Of a stretch of 64,000 nt of DNA, positions 48,190 to 57,018 are shown piece by piece. The stretch lies in the NCBI GenBank assembly GCA_050246735.1, contig JBFWVM010000017.1:1-64000 (forward strand), read 5' to 3'. This stretch comes from Taklimakanibacter sp050246735. GTDB lineage: Bacteria > Pseudomonadota > Alphaproteobacteria > Rhizobiales > Aestuariivirgaceae. Made by a program: the position numbers and the translations under genes. The notes below the pieces were generated by a model that worked only from the letters and a program-made list of their open reading frames with translations, was not told where the DNA came from and did not search any database. Numbering within the stretch: position 1 is the stretch's first letter; each line of letters begins with the position of its first letter.

Positions 48190-49461
48190 TTAAAGGCCAT
48201 TTTTATGGAAATCGGCGCGCACCTCGAGGCCGGGGCGCATCGATTTTCCCACGATCCCGAGCGCCGGGACGGCGGCGATGTCGCGCCCGTCCATGACCGC
48301 GGGCAGGCTCTCCTGCACGAAGGCGGGGATGTCGCCGCGGCGCGCCAGATCGAGCACCCTGACGGGCACGATGGCGCAGGGACGGTCGGCGCCGGCGAGC
48401 GACACCGTGAAGCGCCTGTCCCAGAGGACGCTCTGGCCGGGAGTGATCGCAACCGGCTCAGGGTCGATGCGGCCGGCCTCGCGCCCGATCAGGATATGAT
48501 GCCTGCGCCGCGCGATGCGGCATCCGGCGAGGGTCCGGGCGCGGCTCTCCCCGCGCCTGAGCCAGTGCTCCAGGGCCTCGACGGCGGCAAGGCGCGGCGG
48601 CGCGCTGCCGCCGCCCAGGCTTTCGAGCAGCCGCTCCAGGACCTGGATGGCGATCTCCCGGTCGAGCTTGCCGAAGGCGGCCATGTCGACCATGGCGAAG
48701 CCCTCGGGCCTCACCTCGACCGCGCCGGCCATGAAGGCCTTCGCCAGGCTCTCGAGCGCAAGAAGGGCCCGTTCGAGACGCATCGCCGAGCGGGCGACCG
48801 CCCGCGCCGTGAGGCCGAGCCGGTCCAGCACCGGCGCCGCCTTGCGCAGGCGGACCCGTTCGAAGCGGTCGTCCTCGTTGCTCGGATCGTCGATCCAGGG
48901 ATGCCGGGCGGCGCTGAGCGTCGCCCGGAGCTCCCCCCGGCTCGCCGTCAGGAGCGGGCGGTCCAGAAGCACGGTTCCGGTCTCGTCGGCGCGCATGCCC
49001 GACAATCCCCTGATACCGCTGCCGCGGGCGAGCCGCATGAGGACGGTCTCGGCCTGGTCCTCGACCGTATGGGCGGTGGCCAGCAAGGTGGCGCCATGTT
49101 TCCGGCACCAATCGCCGAGGAGGCTGTAGCGCATCTCGCGCGCTCTGGCCTGGAGGCCGCTTGCCGGCGGCCGGCCGTTCCAGGTCAGGATATGGGCTTC
49201 GAGCCCCAGCGCCCCGGCCCATCCGGCGACGGCCGCGCATTCCGCCCCGGCTTCGGGCCTGAGGCCATGGTCGACCGTCAGTACGCTGATTTTTGGAGGC
49301 CGCGTGGCGGCCGCGCGCCACCGCGCGGCGAGCCACATGAGTGCGGTCGAATCGCCGCCGCCCGAGACGGCGAGCGCCACATGGGCGTGAAAGCTCCAGG
49401 GAGCGAAGATGTCGTGCGCCGCGGCGGGGCTGATCGGCCGGGCTGCCTCAGCAGCCGGCAC
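48190..49461 (-). CDS. tilS: tRNA(Ile)-lysidine synthase
   Basis: A 423-residue enzyme that adds lysine to C34 of tRNA-Ile(CAU) so that it reads AUA. The N-type ATP pyrophosphatase loop SGGGDST is at 33-39, followed by TVDHGLRPEA and AHTVEDQAETVLMRLARGSG. C-terminal recognition domains follow. Its start overlaps the cpoB stop by 14 bases, so the two are co-expressed. All catalytic motifs are intact. Confidence 0.93.
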   Translation of the reverse strand: MPAAEAARPISPAAAHDIFAPWSFHAHVALAVSGGGDSTALMWLAARWRAAATRPPKISVLTVDHGLRPEAGAECAAVAGWAGALGLEAHILTWNGRPPASGLQARAREMRYSLLGDWCRKHGATLLATAHTVEDQAETVLMRLARGSGIRGLSGMRADETGTVLLDRPLLTASRGELRATLSAARHPWIDDPSNEDDRFERVRLRKAAPVLDRLGLTARAVARSAMRLERALLALESLAKAFMAGAVEVRPEGFAMVDMAAFGKLDREIAIQVLERLLESLGGGSAPPRLAAVEALEHWLRRGESRARTLAGCRIARRRHHILIGREAGRIDPEPVAITPGQSVLWDRRFTVSLAGADRPCAIVPVRVLDLARRGDIPAFVQESLPAVMDGRDIAAVPALGIVGKSMRPGLEVRADFHKNGL

Positions 49462-50446
49462 GCCTGATCTCCGATTGCGCCCGCTTGCGCGCCTCCACCG
49501 CCTTGGGGAACTGCGAGCCGAGCTGCATGTAGGCGGCGCAGGCCTGTTCCTTCTGGCCGAGGCGGTTGAGCGACAGGCCGAGCTTCAGGAGGCTGTCCGC
49601 CGCCTTGCGGCTCTTCGGGAAATCGCGATAGCCCGACAGGAAGGCTTGCGCCGCCTGCTTGTAGTCGCCCTGCACGTAATAGGTCTCGCCCAGCCAGTAT
49701 TGCGCATTGCCGGCCAGGCTGTGATCGCGGTGCTGGTCGAGGAAGCTGCGGAAGCCGACCTCGGCATCGTTGAACCGGCGCCGGAGCAGGCTTTCGTAGG
49801 AATGCTCATAGATCACTTCCGGATCGCCCGAGGCGGCATTGCCGAGCGCCACCGTCTCGACCTTCTCGGGCACGAGACCGTTGCCGCCGCCATCGGCGGG
49901 GGGAACCAGCACCTGCCCGCCGCCGCCATTGCTCGGCGGGACCAGAACCCGGCCCTCGACCTGGTCGGCCGGCGGCACCAGGACCTGGCCCTGGAACACG
50001 CCGTCCTGATCGTAGCCGTCATTGCCTTGCTGATAGGCCGTTCCGGGGAGCGTCCCCAGTATCTTGGGACCCGGCGCGCGCTGCACGGCGCCGTCCGGCA
50101 GGTCTTCGTCGTCGCCGACCGTGCGCACCGGCACCTGCGTATACTGGGTGTCGCCCTCGATCTGCTCGATGCCCTGGCTTTCGGCCAGCTCCTGGGCGAC
50201 CGCCACCTGCCGCTTCTTCTGCCCGGCCGGCTGGCCGAGGTCGCCCGACCTGCGCTGCCCCTGCAGGCGGCGCACCTCGAAGGTCAGTTGCTCGACCTGT
50301 CCCATCAGTTGCTGCATCTGCTCTTCCATCCGGCTGAGGCGGCCGTCGATATCCTCATCGGACTGGGCGAGGGAAAGGGAAGGATTGCCGATGGCGAAGG
50401 CCATCAGGAGGGTCGCCGGGAGCGTGAACTTCAATACTGTCTTCAT
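49448..50446 (-). CDS. cpoB: Cell division coordinator CpoB (YbgF) with repeated linker
   Basis: A 332-residue periplasmic protein. After a signal peptide (about 1-28) comes a trimerising coiled coil (DGRLSRMEEQMQQLMGQVEQL, about 34-64) and a C-terminal TPR domain (about 210-325) typical of CpoB/YbgF. The linker between them holds three copies of VLVPP at 155-159, 167-171 and 179-183, exactly 12 residues apart. CpoB links Tol-Pal with peptidoglycan synthesis during division. ATG 50446 gives the signal peptide at the right place. Confidence 0.88.
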   Translation of the reverse strand: MKTVLKFTLPATLLMAFAIGNPSLSLAQSDEDIDGRLSRMEEQMQQLMGQVEQLTFEVRRLQGQRRSGDLGQPAGQKKRQVAVAQELAESQGIEQIEGDTQYTQVPVRTVGDDEDLPDGAVQRAPGPKILGTLPGTAYQQGNDGYDQDGVFQGQVLVPPADQVEGRVLVPPSNGGGGQVLVPPADGGGNGLVPEKVETVALGNAASGDPEVIYEHSYESLLRRRFNDAEVGFRSFLDQHRDHSLAGNAQYWLGETYYVQGDYKQAAQAFLSGYRDFPKSRKAADSLLKLGLSLNRLGQKEQACAAYMQLGSQFPKAVEARKRAQSEIRRAGC

Positions 50447-50599
50447 AGCGATAACCGCTGCTGTGCCGAGCCGTCCCCAGCACCCCGTATGTGGCATGAT
50501 CTGCAAAGGCGGTGAAAATGAGGCTTTTCAGGGCGCGGCGAACAAGAAGCGGGACTGTTGCCGCGATGCCACAGGTCCCCGCCCGTCAACCCGGCCGGG

Positions 50600-51094
50600 C
50601 TAGCCGGAAACGGCTCCCCCGGTGATCACCGTCACCGCGCGCCGGTTCTGGGAATAGCACTGCTCTGCGTCGCACAGCGCCACCGGGCGTTCCTTGCCAT
50701 AGGCGATCGAGGATATGCGGTTGCCCTGAACCCCTTGCGCGATCAGGAACTCCCGGGTTGCGGTGGCCCTGCGGGCCGACAGCGAAATGTTGTATTCGCG
50801 GGTGCCGCGCTCGTCGGCATGGCCTTCGACCTGGACGGTCACGTTGGGGTAGCGCCGGAGCCAGGCGGCCTGGCGGCGCAGCGTCTCCTGCGCTTCGGGC
50901 GTCAGCGTCGAGGTATCGACGATGAAATAGATGCGGTCGCCGACATTGATGGCGAAGTCCTTTTCGGAGCCGGGAATGGCGGATCCGGCGCCGTCGCCTT
51001 CGAGATCCGGCTGGTTTTTCTTCGAGCATGCCACCAAAGCCAGGAAACAGCAGCAGATCAAAGCGATCCTGAATTCCGCCAACCGACGCAACAT
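50600..51094 (-). CDS. pal: Peptidoglycan-associated lipoprotein Pal, copy 1
   Basis: A 164-residue lipoprotein. The lipobox L-V-A-C has Cys23, the mature start is SKKNQPD, and the OmpA-like peptidoglycan-binding domain carries GHADERGTREYNISLSARRA. It anchors the outer membrane to peptidoglycan and binds TolB. ATG 51094 is chosen for correct signal peptide length. This copy lies downstream of a second pal gene (51407-51907) that is clearly its paralogue; most genomes have one. Confidence 0.93.
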   Translation of the reverse strand: MLRRLAEFRIALICCCFLALVACSKKNQPDLEGDGAGSAIPGSEKDFAINVGDRIYFIVDTSTLTPEAQETLRRQAAWLRRYPNVTVQVEGHADERGTREYNISLSARRATATREFLIAQGVQGNRISSIAYGKERPVALCDAEQCYSQNRRAVTVITGGAVSG

Positions 51095-51313
51095 TGTCTT
51101 CCCACTCCTATGTCCCGCCCTGTGCATCGCGCCCCGGCCGAGCCGCGCCGCACCCACCACAGGACCAAATTGCTACCGCACTGTGCTCAAGCAGGGTTAA
51201 TATTCCCTTCCTGGCCGGGCCAGGGAGCACGGAATGCTGGCTTATGACCGTAACAGCGCGGCGATTCTGTGACCATCGGCGGCCCTTTGCTGCAATTCTC
51301 CTAGGAAAATACA

Positions 51314-51343
51314 GAAAAAAGCGGACATGAAAACCATGTCCGC
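51314..51343 (-). terminator. Intrinsic terminator between the two pal genes
   Basis: The 9-bp arms GCGGACATG and CATGTCCGC (51321-51329, 51335-51343) with a 5-base loop are followed by six T residues and CTGT in the leftward direction. It lies 63 bases after the stop of pal copy 2. The downstream pal copy 1 must therefore have its own promoter in 51095-51313 or rely on readthrough. Confidence 0.85.
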
Positions 51344-51406
51344 CCGAATTCAGCGCCGCGCCCCGGACCGGCGCGCCCCAGATCGGCGCGCCGAACCATG
51401 CCGGGG

Positions 51407-51907
51407 TCAGCTCGTCCTGGCCCCCGAGGTAATGACCGTGACGGTGCGGCGGTTCTGCGACCAGCACTGTTCGGCGTCGCACAAGGCGACCGGGCGTTCC
51501 TTGCCATAGGCGATGGACGAGATGCGGCTTGCCTCGATGCCCTGCGAGATCAGGAAATCGCGGGTCGCGGTCGCCCTGCGGGCCGACAGCGAGATGTTGT
51601 ATTCGCGTGTGCCGCGCTCGTCGGCATGGCCCTCGACCTGGACCATCACGTCGGGATACTGCCTGAGCCATGCCGCCTGGCGGCGCAGGGTCTCCTGGCC
51701 TTCCGGCGTCAATGTCGACTGGTCGACCAGGAAGTAGACCGTATCGCCGACCTCCGTCTTGAACTGGTTCTCGGAACCGGCGACGGCGGCGCGGCCGAGA
51801 CCGCCATCGGCCTCGAGATCCGGCGAGTTTTTCTTGGAACAGGCCGCAAGGGCCAGGAAGCAGAAACACAAGGCTATGGCCTTGAACCCCGCACTCATAC
51901 GCAACAT
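51407..51907 (-). CDS. pal: Peptidoglycan-associated lipoprotein Pal, copy 2 (tolB-proximal)
   Basis: A 166-residue lipoprotein with lipobox L-A-A-C (Cys23), mature start SKKNSPD, and the OmpA-like domain (GHADERGTREYN, LSARRATATRDF). It is very similar to copy 1 through the domain, including the ending ERPVALCDAEQC. It sits in the usual place 125 bp after tolB. A strong terminator separates it from copy 1, so the copies can be regulated independently. Confidence 0.93.
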   Translation of the reverse strand: MLRMSAGFKAIALCFCFLALAACSKKNSPDLEADGGLGRAAVAGSENQFKTEVGDTVYFLVDQSTLTPEGQETLRRQAAWLRQYPDVMVQVEGHADERGTREYNISLSARRATATRDFLISQGIEASRISSIAYGKERPVALCDAEQCWSQNRRTVTVITSGARTS

Positions 51908-52032
51908 GACTTATCCCACTCCTTAAAGTCGTTGGCGCCTGCGCGAGAGATAACCCTCGAGGCAGGCAGGACCCCCAAGCCCCGAAACCAACATGTCGTC
52001 CCCTTCGCCGGGCGAATCCATCCGCAGGCGGA

Positions 52033-53361
52033 TCAGTTCAACAGTGGCGACCACGCCGGATCCGACGCGAAGCTCGGCGTCTTGACGAGCTGCTCGTTGT
52101 AGCCCGAGACATCGACCGAATAGAGCCTCGGGCCACCGTTCTCCCCGGGCTCGTCGCGGAAAAACATGATCACGCGGCTGTTCGGTGCCCATGTCGGACC
52201 TTCATTGTGGAAGCCTTCGGTTAATATTCTCTCACCATTGCCGTCCGGATTCATGACGCCGATGGCGAAGCGCCCGTTCGCCTGCTTGGTGAAGGCGATA
52301 TAGCGGCCGTCCGGCGACCACACCGGCGTCGCATAGCGTCCGTTGCCGAAGGAGATGCGGTGCTGATTCGAGCCGTCGGCGTTCATGACATAGATCTGCT
52401 GGGCGCCGTCGCGATCCGATTCGAACACCACCTGGCTGCCGTCGGGCGAGAACGACGGCGCGGTGTTGATCGCCGGCACGTCGGTGAGCTGCTGGGTCTG
52501 GCGCGAGCGCAGATCGAGCACGAAGATATTGGAGTTGCCCTGCTCCTGCAGGCTCATGATGACGCGCTGGCCATCCGGCGAGAAGCGCGGCGCGAAGCTC
52601 ATATTCGGAAACTCGCCGACGATCTCGCGCTGTCCGGTCTCGATATTGTAGAGATAGACGCGCGGCGTCCCCGAGCCGAAGGACATATAGGTGATCTCGA
52701 GCGAATTGGGCGAGAAGCGCGGCGTCAGCACGATCTGCTTGCCGTCGCTGATCGCGCGCACATTGGCGCCGTCCTGGTCCATGATCGATAGCCGCTTGAC
52801 CCGCTTGTCCTTGGGTCCCGTTTCGGCCACGAACACGATGCGCGTGTCGAAATAGCCCTGGATGCCGGTCATCGTCTCATAGATCTTGTCCGAGATCAGA
52901 TGCGCCAGGCGGCGCCAGTTCTTGGGCGATGTCGCGAATTCGAAGCCGGCGAGCTTCTGCTGCGAGCCGACGTCCCAGAGTATGAACTTCGCCTTGAGCC
53001 GGCCGCCGTCCATCGTCGCCTGGCCGGTCACCAGCGCCTTGGCCTGGATCTGCCGCCAGTCGCCGAAGCGCGGCTCCTGATCGAAATTGGTGATCTGCTC
53101 GATGAAGGATTCGGGCGGCAGCGGACGGAAGTAGCCGGAGCGGCCGAGATTGTTGGCGATGACGCCGGCGATCTCGGCGCCGGTCTGGGCGCTCTCCTGC
53201 GAATCGCCGATGAAGGCGGTGATCGCGATCGGCAGGGGATCGATCTGGCCCTTGTTGACGTCGATCTCGACCGCGCGCGCCGGCGGCGCCGCGAGCGCTG
53301 CGATCAACGCCAGTGCCATTGCCGCGACGGCCTTCGCCGCAAAATGAAGTCTCTGCGCCAT
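52033..53361 (-). CDS. tolB: Tol-Pal system periplasmic protein TolB
   Basis: A 442-residue protein with a signal peptide (about 1-29), an N-terminal alpha/beta domain (GYFRPLPPESFIEQ) and a six-bladed beta-propeller with repeated blades (FSPNSLEI, FSPDGQRVIMS, FSPDGSQVVFES, WSPDGRYIAFT, WAPNSRVIMF). It binds Pal and is part of the Tol energy-coupled chain that invaginates the outer membrane at division. ATG 53361 gives the signal peptide; 14 bp separate it from the tolA stop. Confidence 0.95.
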   Translation of the reverse strand: MAQRLHFAAKAVAAMALALIAALAAPPARAVEIDVNKGQIDPLPIAITAFIGDSQESAQTGAEIAGVIANNLGRSGYFRPLPPESFIEQITNFDQEPRFGDWRQIQAKALVTGQATMDGGRLKAKFILWDVGSQQKLAGFEFATSPKNWRRLAHLISDKIYETMTGIQGYFDTRIVFVAETGPKDKRVKRLSIMDQDGANVRAISDGKQIVLTPRFSPNSLEITYMSFGSGTPRVYLYNIETGQREIVGEFPNMSFAPRFSPDGQRVIMSLQEQGNSNIFVLDLRSRQTQQLTDVPAINTAPSFSPDGSQVVFESDRDGAQQIYVMNADGSNQHRISFGNGRYATPVWSPDGRYIAFTKQANGRFAIGVMNPDGNGERILTEGFHNEGPTWAPNSRVIMFFRDEPGENGGPRLYSVDVSGYNEQLVKTPSFASDPAWSPLLN

Positions 53362-53375
53362 GTCGCCTCTGTATC

Positions 53376-54314
53376 TCAGCTGGGGAACATCTGATTGGGA
53401 TTGAAATTGACGGTGTTCTCCTGCCACAGATTGTATTTGTCCTGGGGCAGGAAGTCATAAGCCTGGCAGTCCATCACCGCGGAGACCGCCGACTGCGCCG
53501 TGGCGGCGAAGAGCGGGTCCGGGCTGCTGTTGAGCACCTGCGGCAATCCGGAGACGGAGCCGTCGGGATTGAGCTGGAAGCGGATCCTCACATTGACCTC
53601 GGCCTCGCGCGCGCCGGGCGGGATGTTCCAGCATTTGGCGAGACGCTGCCGGATGGCGTCGGCGATGGTCGCCGCGACGCCGTCGTCGAGTCCCGAGAGG
53701 TTGAACGCGCCCTGCATCGGCGTGCCGCTCTCGGTCTGCGGCTTGAGCGGCGCCGTCCGTTTCTCGTCCGTCTTGTTGAGGAAGGCCGCGATCTCGTCGG
53801 GGTTGAATTCCTTCTTCGGCTTCAGCTTCTTTTCGTGCTTCTTCTCCGGCGGCTTGGGCTCCGGCTTCTTCTCGGGCTTGACCTCCGCCTTCTTCGGCTC
53901 TTCCTTCGGCTTCTCGGGCTCGGGGACATCCGTCTTCTTGATGAGCTCGGCGAGCTCCTCCGGCTTGGGCTGAGGCTTCGGCTTCTCCTTCTTGGGCTCT
54001 TCCTTTTTCGGTTCGGGCTTGGGCTCGGGCGGCGCCGAGGCTTCCTTCGCCGCGGTCTTCACTTCCGGCGCCACCTCGGGCGCCGGCTGCGCCTTCTTCA
54101 TCACCTCGACGGGCTTGGGCGCCGGCTTCTCCACCGGCTTCTCGGGCGTCTTCACCGTCGCCTGTCGCTTGCCCAGATCCTCGATCGAGACGATGTCGAT
54201 CGGGATCGATTCCTGCTCTTCGACCTTGAACTCGTCCGGATTGGGCAGCACGACGAAGGCGGCGGCGAGAATCGCCGCATGCATCAGGAGCGATATCGTG
54301 AGGCTGCGCCGCAT
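53376..54314 (-). CDS. tolA: Tol-Pal system energy-transducing protein TolA
   Basis: A 312-residue protein. One N-terminal helix (about 8-24; SLTISLLMHAAILAAAFVVL) is followed by a long Lys/Glu/Pro-rich stalk (about 50-180) and a C-terminal TolA domain (GLDDGVAATIADAIRQRLAKCW to the end). The stalk spans the periplasm and the last domain contacts TolB/Pal. Two bases separate its start from the tolR stop. Confidence 0.93.
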   Translation of the reverse strand: MRRSLTISLLMHAAILAAAFVVLPNPDEFKVEEQESIPIDIVSIEDLGKRQATVKTPEKPVEKPAPKPVEVMKKAQPAPEVAPEVKTAAKEASAPPEPKPEPKKEEPKKEKPKPQPKPEELAELIKKTDVPEPEKPKEEPKKAEVKPEKKPEPKPPEKKHEKKLKPKKEFNPDEIAAFLNKTDEKRTAPLKPQTESGTPMQGAFNLSGLDDGVAATIADAIRQRLAKCWNIPPGAREAEVNVRIRFQLNPDGSVSGLPQVLNSSPDPLFAATAQSAVSAVMDCQAYDFLPQDKYNLWQENTVNFNPNQMFPS

Positions 54315-54316
54315 GC

Positions 54317-54796
54317 CTATTTCTGCGCCTTCTTCTGATCCTTCTTGTCGGTGTCGGGACCGGTGACGAGGCCTATCTTCTTGTAGCCGGCGGCATTGAG
54401 GGCGCCCATGACCTTCATCACCGCGCCGTAGTTCACGCTCGTGTCGCCGCGCACGAAAATGCGCTCCTCATAGCCGTTCTTGGCGATCGCCTCGAGCTTC
54501 GCCACCAGCGTGTCGGGATCGATCTCGGTTTCCTGAAGGAACACCTTGCTGTCCTTGTCGACCGACACGGTGATCGGCTCGGTGTCGCCCTGGAGCGGCT
54601 TGGCCTTGGTCTGCGGCAGCTCGATCGGCACGCCGACGGTCATCAGGGGCGCCGCCACCATGAAGACGATGAGCAGCACCAGCATGACGTCGACCAGCGG
54701 CGTCACGTTGATCTCGCTCATCGCCGAGAACGAGGACCGCCGCCGGCTGCCGCGCCGCGTATATCCCCCACCCGCTCCGTTTGCCGAGGCACCCAT
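54317..54796 (-). CDS. tolR: Tol-Pal system protein TolR
   Basis: A 159-residue ExbD/TolR protein. After a glycine-rich basic start comes the single helix with the proton-carrying aspartate in NVTPLVDVMLVLLIVFMV. A periplasmic domain follows (QTKAKPLQGDTEPITVSV, FVRGDTSVNYGAVMKVM). It forms the proton channel with TolQ. Two-base gaps on both sides show tight coupling. Confidence 0.95.
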   Translation of the reverse strand: MGASANGAGGGYTRRGSRRRSSFSAMSEINVTPLVDVMLVLLIVFMVAAPLMTVGVPIELPQTKAKPLQGDTEPITVSVDKDSKVFLQETEIDPDTLVAKLEAIAKNGYEERIFVRGDTSVNYGAVMKVMGALNAAGYKKIGLVTGPDTDKKDQKKAQK

Positions 54797-54798
54797 AT

Positions 54799-55509
54799 CT
54801 ACACTCGCTCGTCCAGCTGCCGCGAGATGATCGCGGAAAATTCGTCGGCGAAATTCTCCAACCTGGCCCCGATCTTCGACGCGTCGGCGGCGAACTTATT
54901 GTAGAAGATTGTCGCCGGTATGGCAGCAAGGAGGCCGAGCGCCGTCGCGATCAGCGCCTCCGCGATGCCGGGCGCCACCACCGCCAGATTGGTGTTCTGC
55001 GAGTTGGCGATGGCCTGGAACGAGGTCATGATGCCCCACACGGTGCCGAAGAGGCCGATGAAGGGTGTGGCGGAGCCCACGGTCGCGAGGAACAGGAGCC
55101 GCGATTCGATATAGCCCATCTCCTTCTGGATCTGGACGTCCATCACCTTCTCGATGCGCTTCTGGACGCCCTGGAACCCGGCCCGGCTGGCCGCCCCCTG
55201 GCTTCTTTTCCATTCCCGCATCGCCGCCATGAAGATCGCCGAGAGGCCGCTGTTGTTGCGGGAGCCGAGCGCCATGTAGAGATCCTCGAGCGACTGTCCG
55301 GACCAGAAATTCTGCTCGAATTTCTCGGCCTGGGCCTGGGTGCGCCGGTAGACGACGAATTTCTCGAAGATGATGGCCCAGGACCATACCGAGGCCGCGG
55401 CGAGGCCCAGCATCACCACCTGGACCACGAAACCCGCATTCCAGATGAGATGCCAGAGCGAGAGCTGCCCCGCCGTCTGCGCCACGTTCTGTACCGTCTC
55501 GACTTCCAT
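54799..55509 (-). CDS. tolQ: Tol-Pal system protein TolQ
   Basis: A 236-residue MotA/TolQ/ExbB protein with three helices (about 17-40, 138-160, 172-195). The channel region has VGSATPFIGLFGTVWGIM, the family signature, and GIAEALIATALGLLAAIPA. It is the first gene of tolQRAB. In most relatives ybgC lies directly upstream; here the remaining ybgC is 247 bp away and damaged. Confidence 0.95.
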   Translation of the reverse strand: MEVETVQNVAQTAGQLSLWHLIWNAGFVVQVVMLGLAAASVWSWAIIFEKFVVYRRTQAQAEKFEQNFWSGQSLEDLYMALGSRNNSGLSAIFMAAMREWKRSQGAASRAGFQGVQKRIEKVMDVQIQKEMGYIESRLLFLATVGSATPFIGLFGTVWGIMTSFQAIANSQNTNLAVVAPGIAEALIATALGLLAAIPATIFYNKFAADASKIGARLENFADEFSAIISRQLDERV

Positions 55510-55756
55510 GCCTTGCTTTCTTTCCCACCGCCGGAATTTCGAATCCGAAGGAGCCCGCCCGATCCTCTGGTGAAGAGAGCGAGGTAAATAAGGTTAAATC
55601 TGTCCAAACTGCGGCGCGGTCGGCGATTTCGCGCCGGACGCGCCCTGTTCCGCCCCCTCAGGAGCCGGGGTCCGGACCCACCATCGCCAGCCTATGGTTA
55701 ATGTACGGTTACGGGAGCATCGATCCGGAAAAAGCGTGTGCGCGCCCGCCGCTGCG

Positions 55757-56182
55757 TCAGAATGCCTTGAGGGTTTCGGCCATGGCCTTGGGGAAGCGCC
55801 TGGGACGTCCCGCGGCGTCGACCAGGACGACCGTGACGTCCGCCTCGAACAGCACCTCGCCTTGCCGCACCACCTTCTGCGCGAGCTCCAGGCGGGCGCC
55901 GCCCATGCCGCGAAAGCGGGTCTCGACCTCCAGCAGGTCGTCGATGCGCGCCGGCCTCAGGAACTCGCAGGCCATGCGCCTCACGACGAAGCCCATGCGC
56001 TCCCCGGTCTCGTGCCGATGCATCTCGTGGTGATGGATGTCGAGAAGGCGCAGACAGTCGGAACGGCCGCGCTCGCAGAATTTGAGGTAGTTGGCGTGAT
56101 AGACGGCGCCCGAGAACTCTGATTTGCCAATATCGCAACAGGAGGCTAACCGCCTGATTCCATTGGGACCCTGGAGGACCAT
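55757..56182 (-). pseudogene. Core ybgC, N-terminus replaced by foreign DNA
   Basis: From FSGAVYHANYLKFCERGRSD onward this is a normal YbgC acyl-CoA thioesterase of the tol cluster. Upstream of FSG the reading frame changes into unrelated residues (RRLASCCDIGKSE). The first strand and the catalytic element Y-E-D-T-D are missing; at the place of the catalytic aspartate (E. coli Asp18) stands Glu. The break is at about 56119. An ATG at 56182 could still start translation of 141 residues, but the product should be inactive. Confidence 0.75.
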
Positions 56183-56201
56183 AGCATGAACACGCGTAGA
56201 T

Positions 56202-56645
56202 TTAGCGATGCCCTTCCATTGCAATCCGCAGCGACTTCGGGATGCGCTGTGCTTTTCCACCTGAGATAAACGCCACGCGTACATGGGCTGTAGCTAATAG
56301 ATCATCTCCGCGCCTGCATTCCTGCAGCAGGGAAATCGACGCGCCCCTCACTTCTTCCGGAATCGTGACAACTTCAATCAGGTCATCCAACACTGCAAAC
56401 TTCAAGAATTCGATTTTCATCAAACGGACAACGAAGGCAAAGCCCGGCGCATCTTCCCGTGCCTCCTTGAGAAGCTCCTGCTGATTCGTTCCGAGCAGAC
56501 GCAAGTAATTTGTTCTGCCGCGTTCCATGAAGCGCAAAAAGTTCGCGTGATAGACAATCTGACCGGCGTCCGTATCTTCGAGATAGACGCGGACATGCAT
56601 ATGATGGCGACCGTCACGAATTTTGCCATCGAGAGAGGCTGTCAC
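56202..56645 (-). CDS. ybgC: Second, divergent YbgC-type acyl-CoA thioesterase
   Basis: A 147-residue hot-dog thioesterase with the complete active-site pattern VRVYLEDTDAGQIVYHANFLRF, including the catalytic aspartate. Sequence beyond this differs considerably from the broken core copy (ERGRTNYLRLLGTNQQELLKE), so it is not a simple duplicate. GTG 56645 is preferred because AGGA lies eight bases before it; ATG 56600 is an alternative. It could compensate for the broken gene. It is 35 bp from the small membrane protein gene on the same strand. Confidence 0.82.
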   Translation of the reverse strand: MTASLDGKIRDGRHHMHVRVYLEDTDAGQIVYHANFLRFMERGRTNYLRLLGTNQQELLKEAREDAPGFAFVVRLMKIEFLKFAVLDDLIEVVTIPEEVRGASISLLQECRRGDDLLATAHVRVAFISGGKAQRIPKSLRIAMEGHR

Positions 56646-56679
56646 TGGCGATTCCTCACAGAAATACCGTCTTGAAGTA

Positions 56680-57018
56680 CTATGATCCGGGGCCCCCGAA
56701 CCGGGCGAACAGACAGCCAACTCCGCCCAGCACGACGAAGGCCACGAGGAACCAGAAGAGCGCTCGCAAATAGAGTAGGAAGCCCCTGCCACCTTGCGTG
56801 TTAAAGTTCTCACGATGGCTTCTGACGTAGTAGGTGGCCACGAGCGGCATCGCCCCAATGATGGTGATCATGGATGTCGGCGTGTTGGCGAGGCCGATCC
56901 GGCCAATAATGTCTCCGACAAGTAAACTCGTGAGACCGAGACCCAAATCGACGCCCTTCGGAAGGTCGGCCCCCATCATGTTGTTTACACGGAGCCAAAA
57001 TCGTTCACTGAGGCTCAT
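56680..57018 (-). CDS. Small membrane protein, 112 residues
   Basis: A protein with three hydrophobic stretches (about 25-42, 50-65, 84-104) and the start MSLSERFWLRVNN. ATG 57018 has AAAGGAGCGTG directly upstream. It is followed by the second ybgC on the same strand and probably forms an operon with it. I do not recognise the family. Confidence 0.6.
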   Translation of the reverse strand: MSLSERFWLRVNNMMGADLPKGVDLGLGLTSLLVGDIIGRIGLANTPTSMITIIGAMPLVATYYVRSHRENFNTQGGRGFLLYLRALFWFLVAFVVLGGVGCLFARFGGPGS

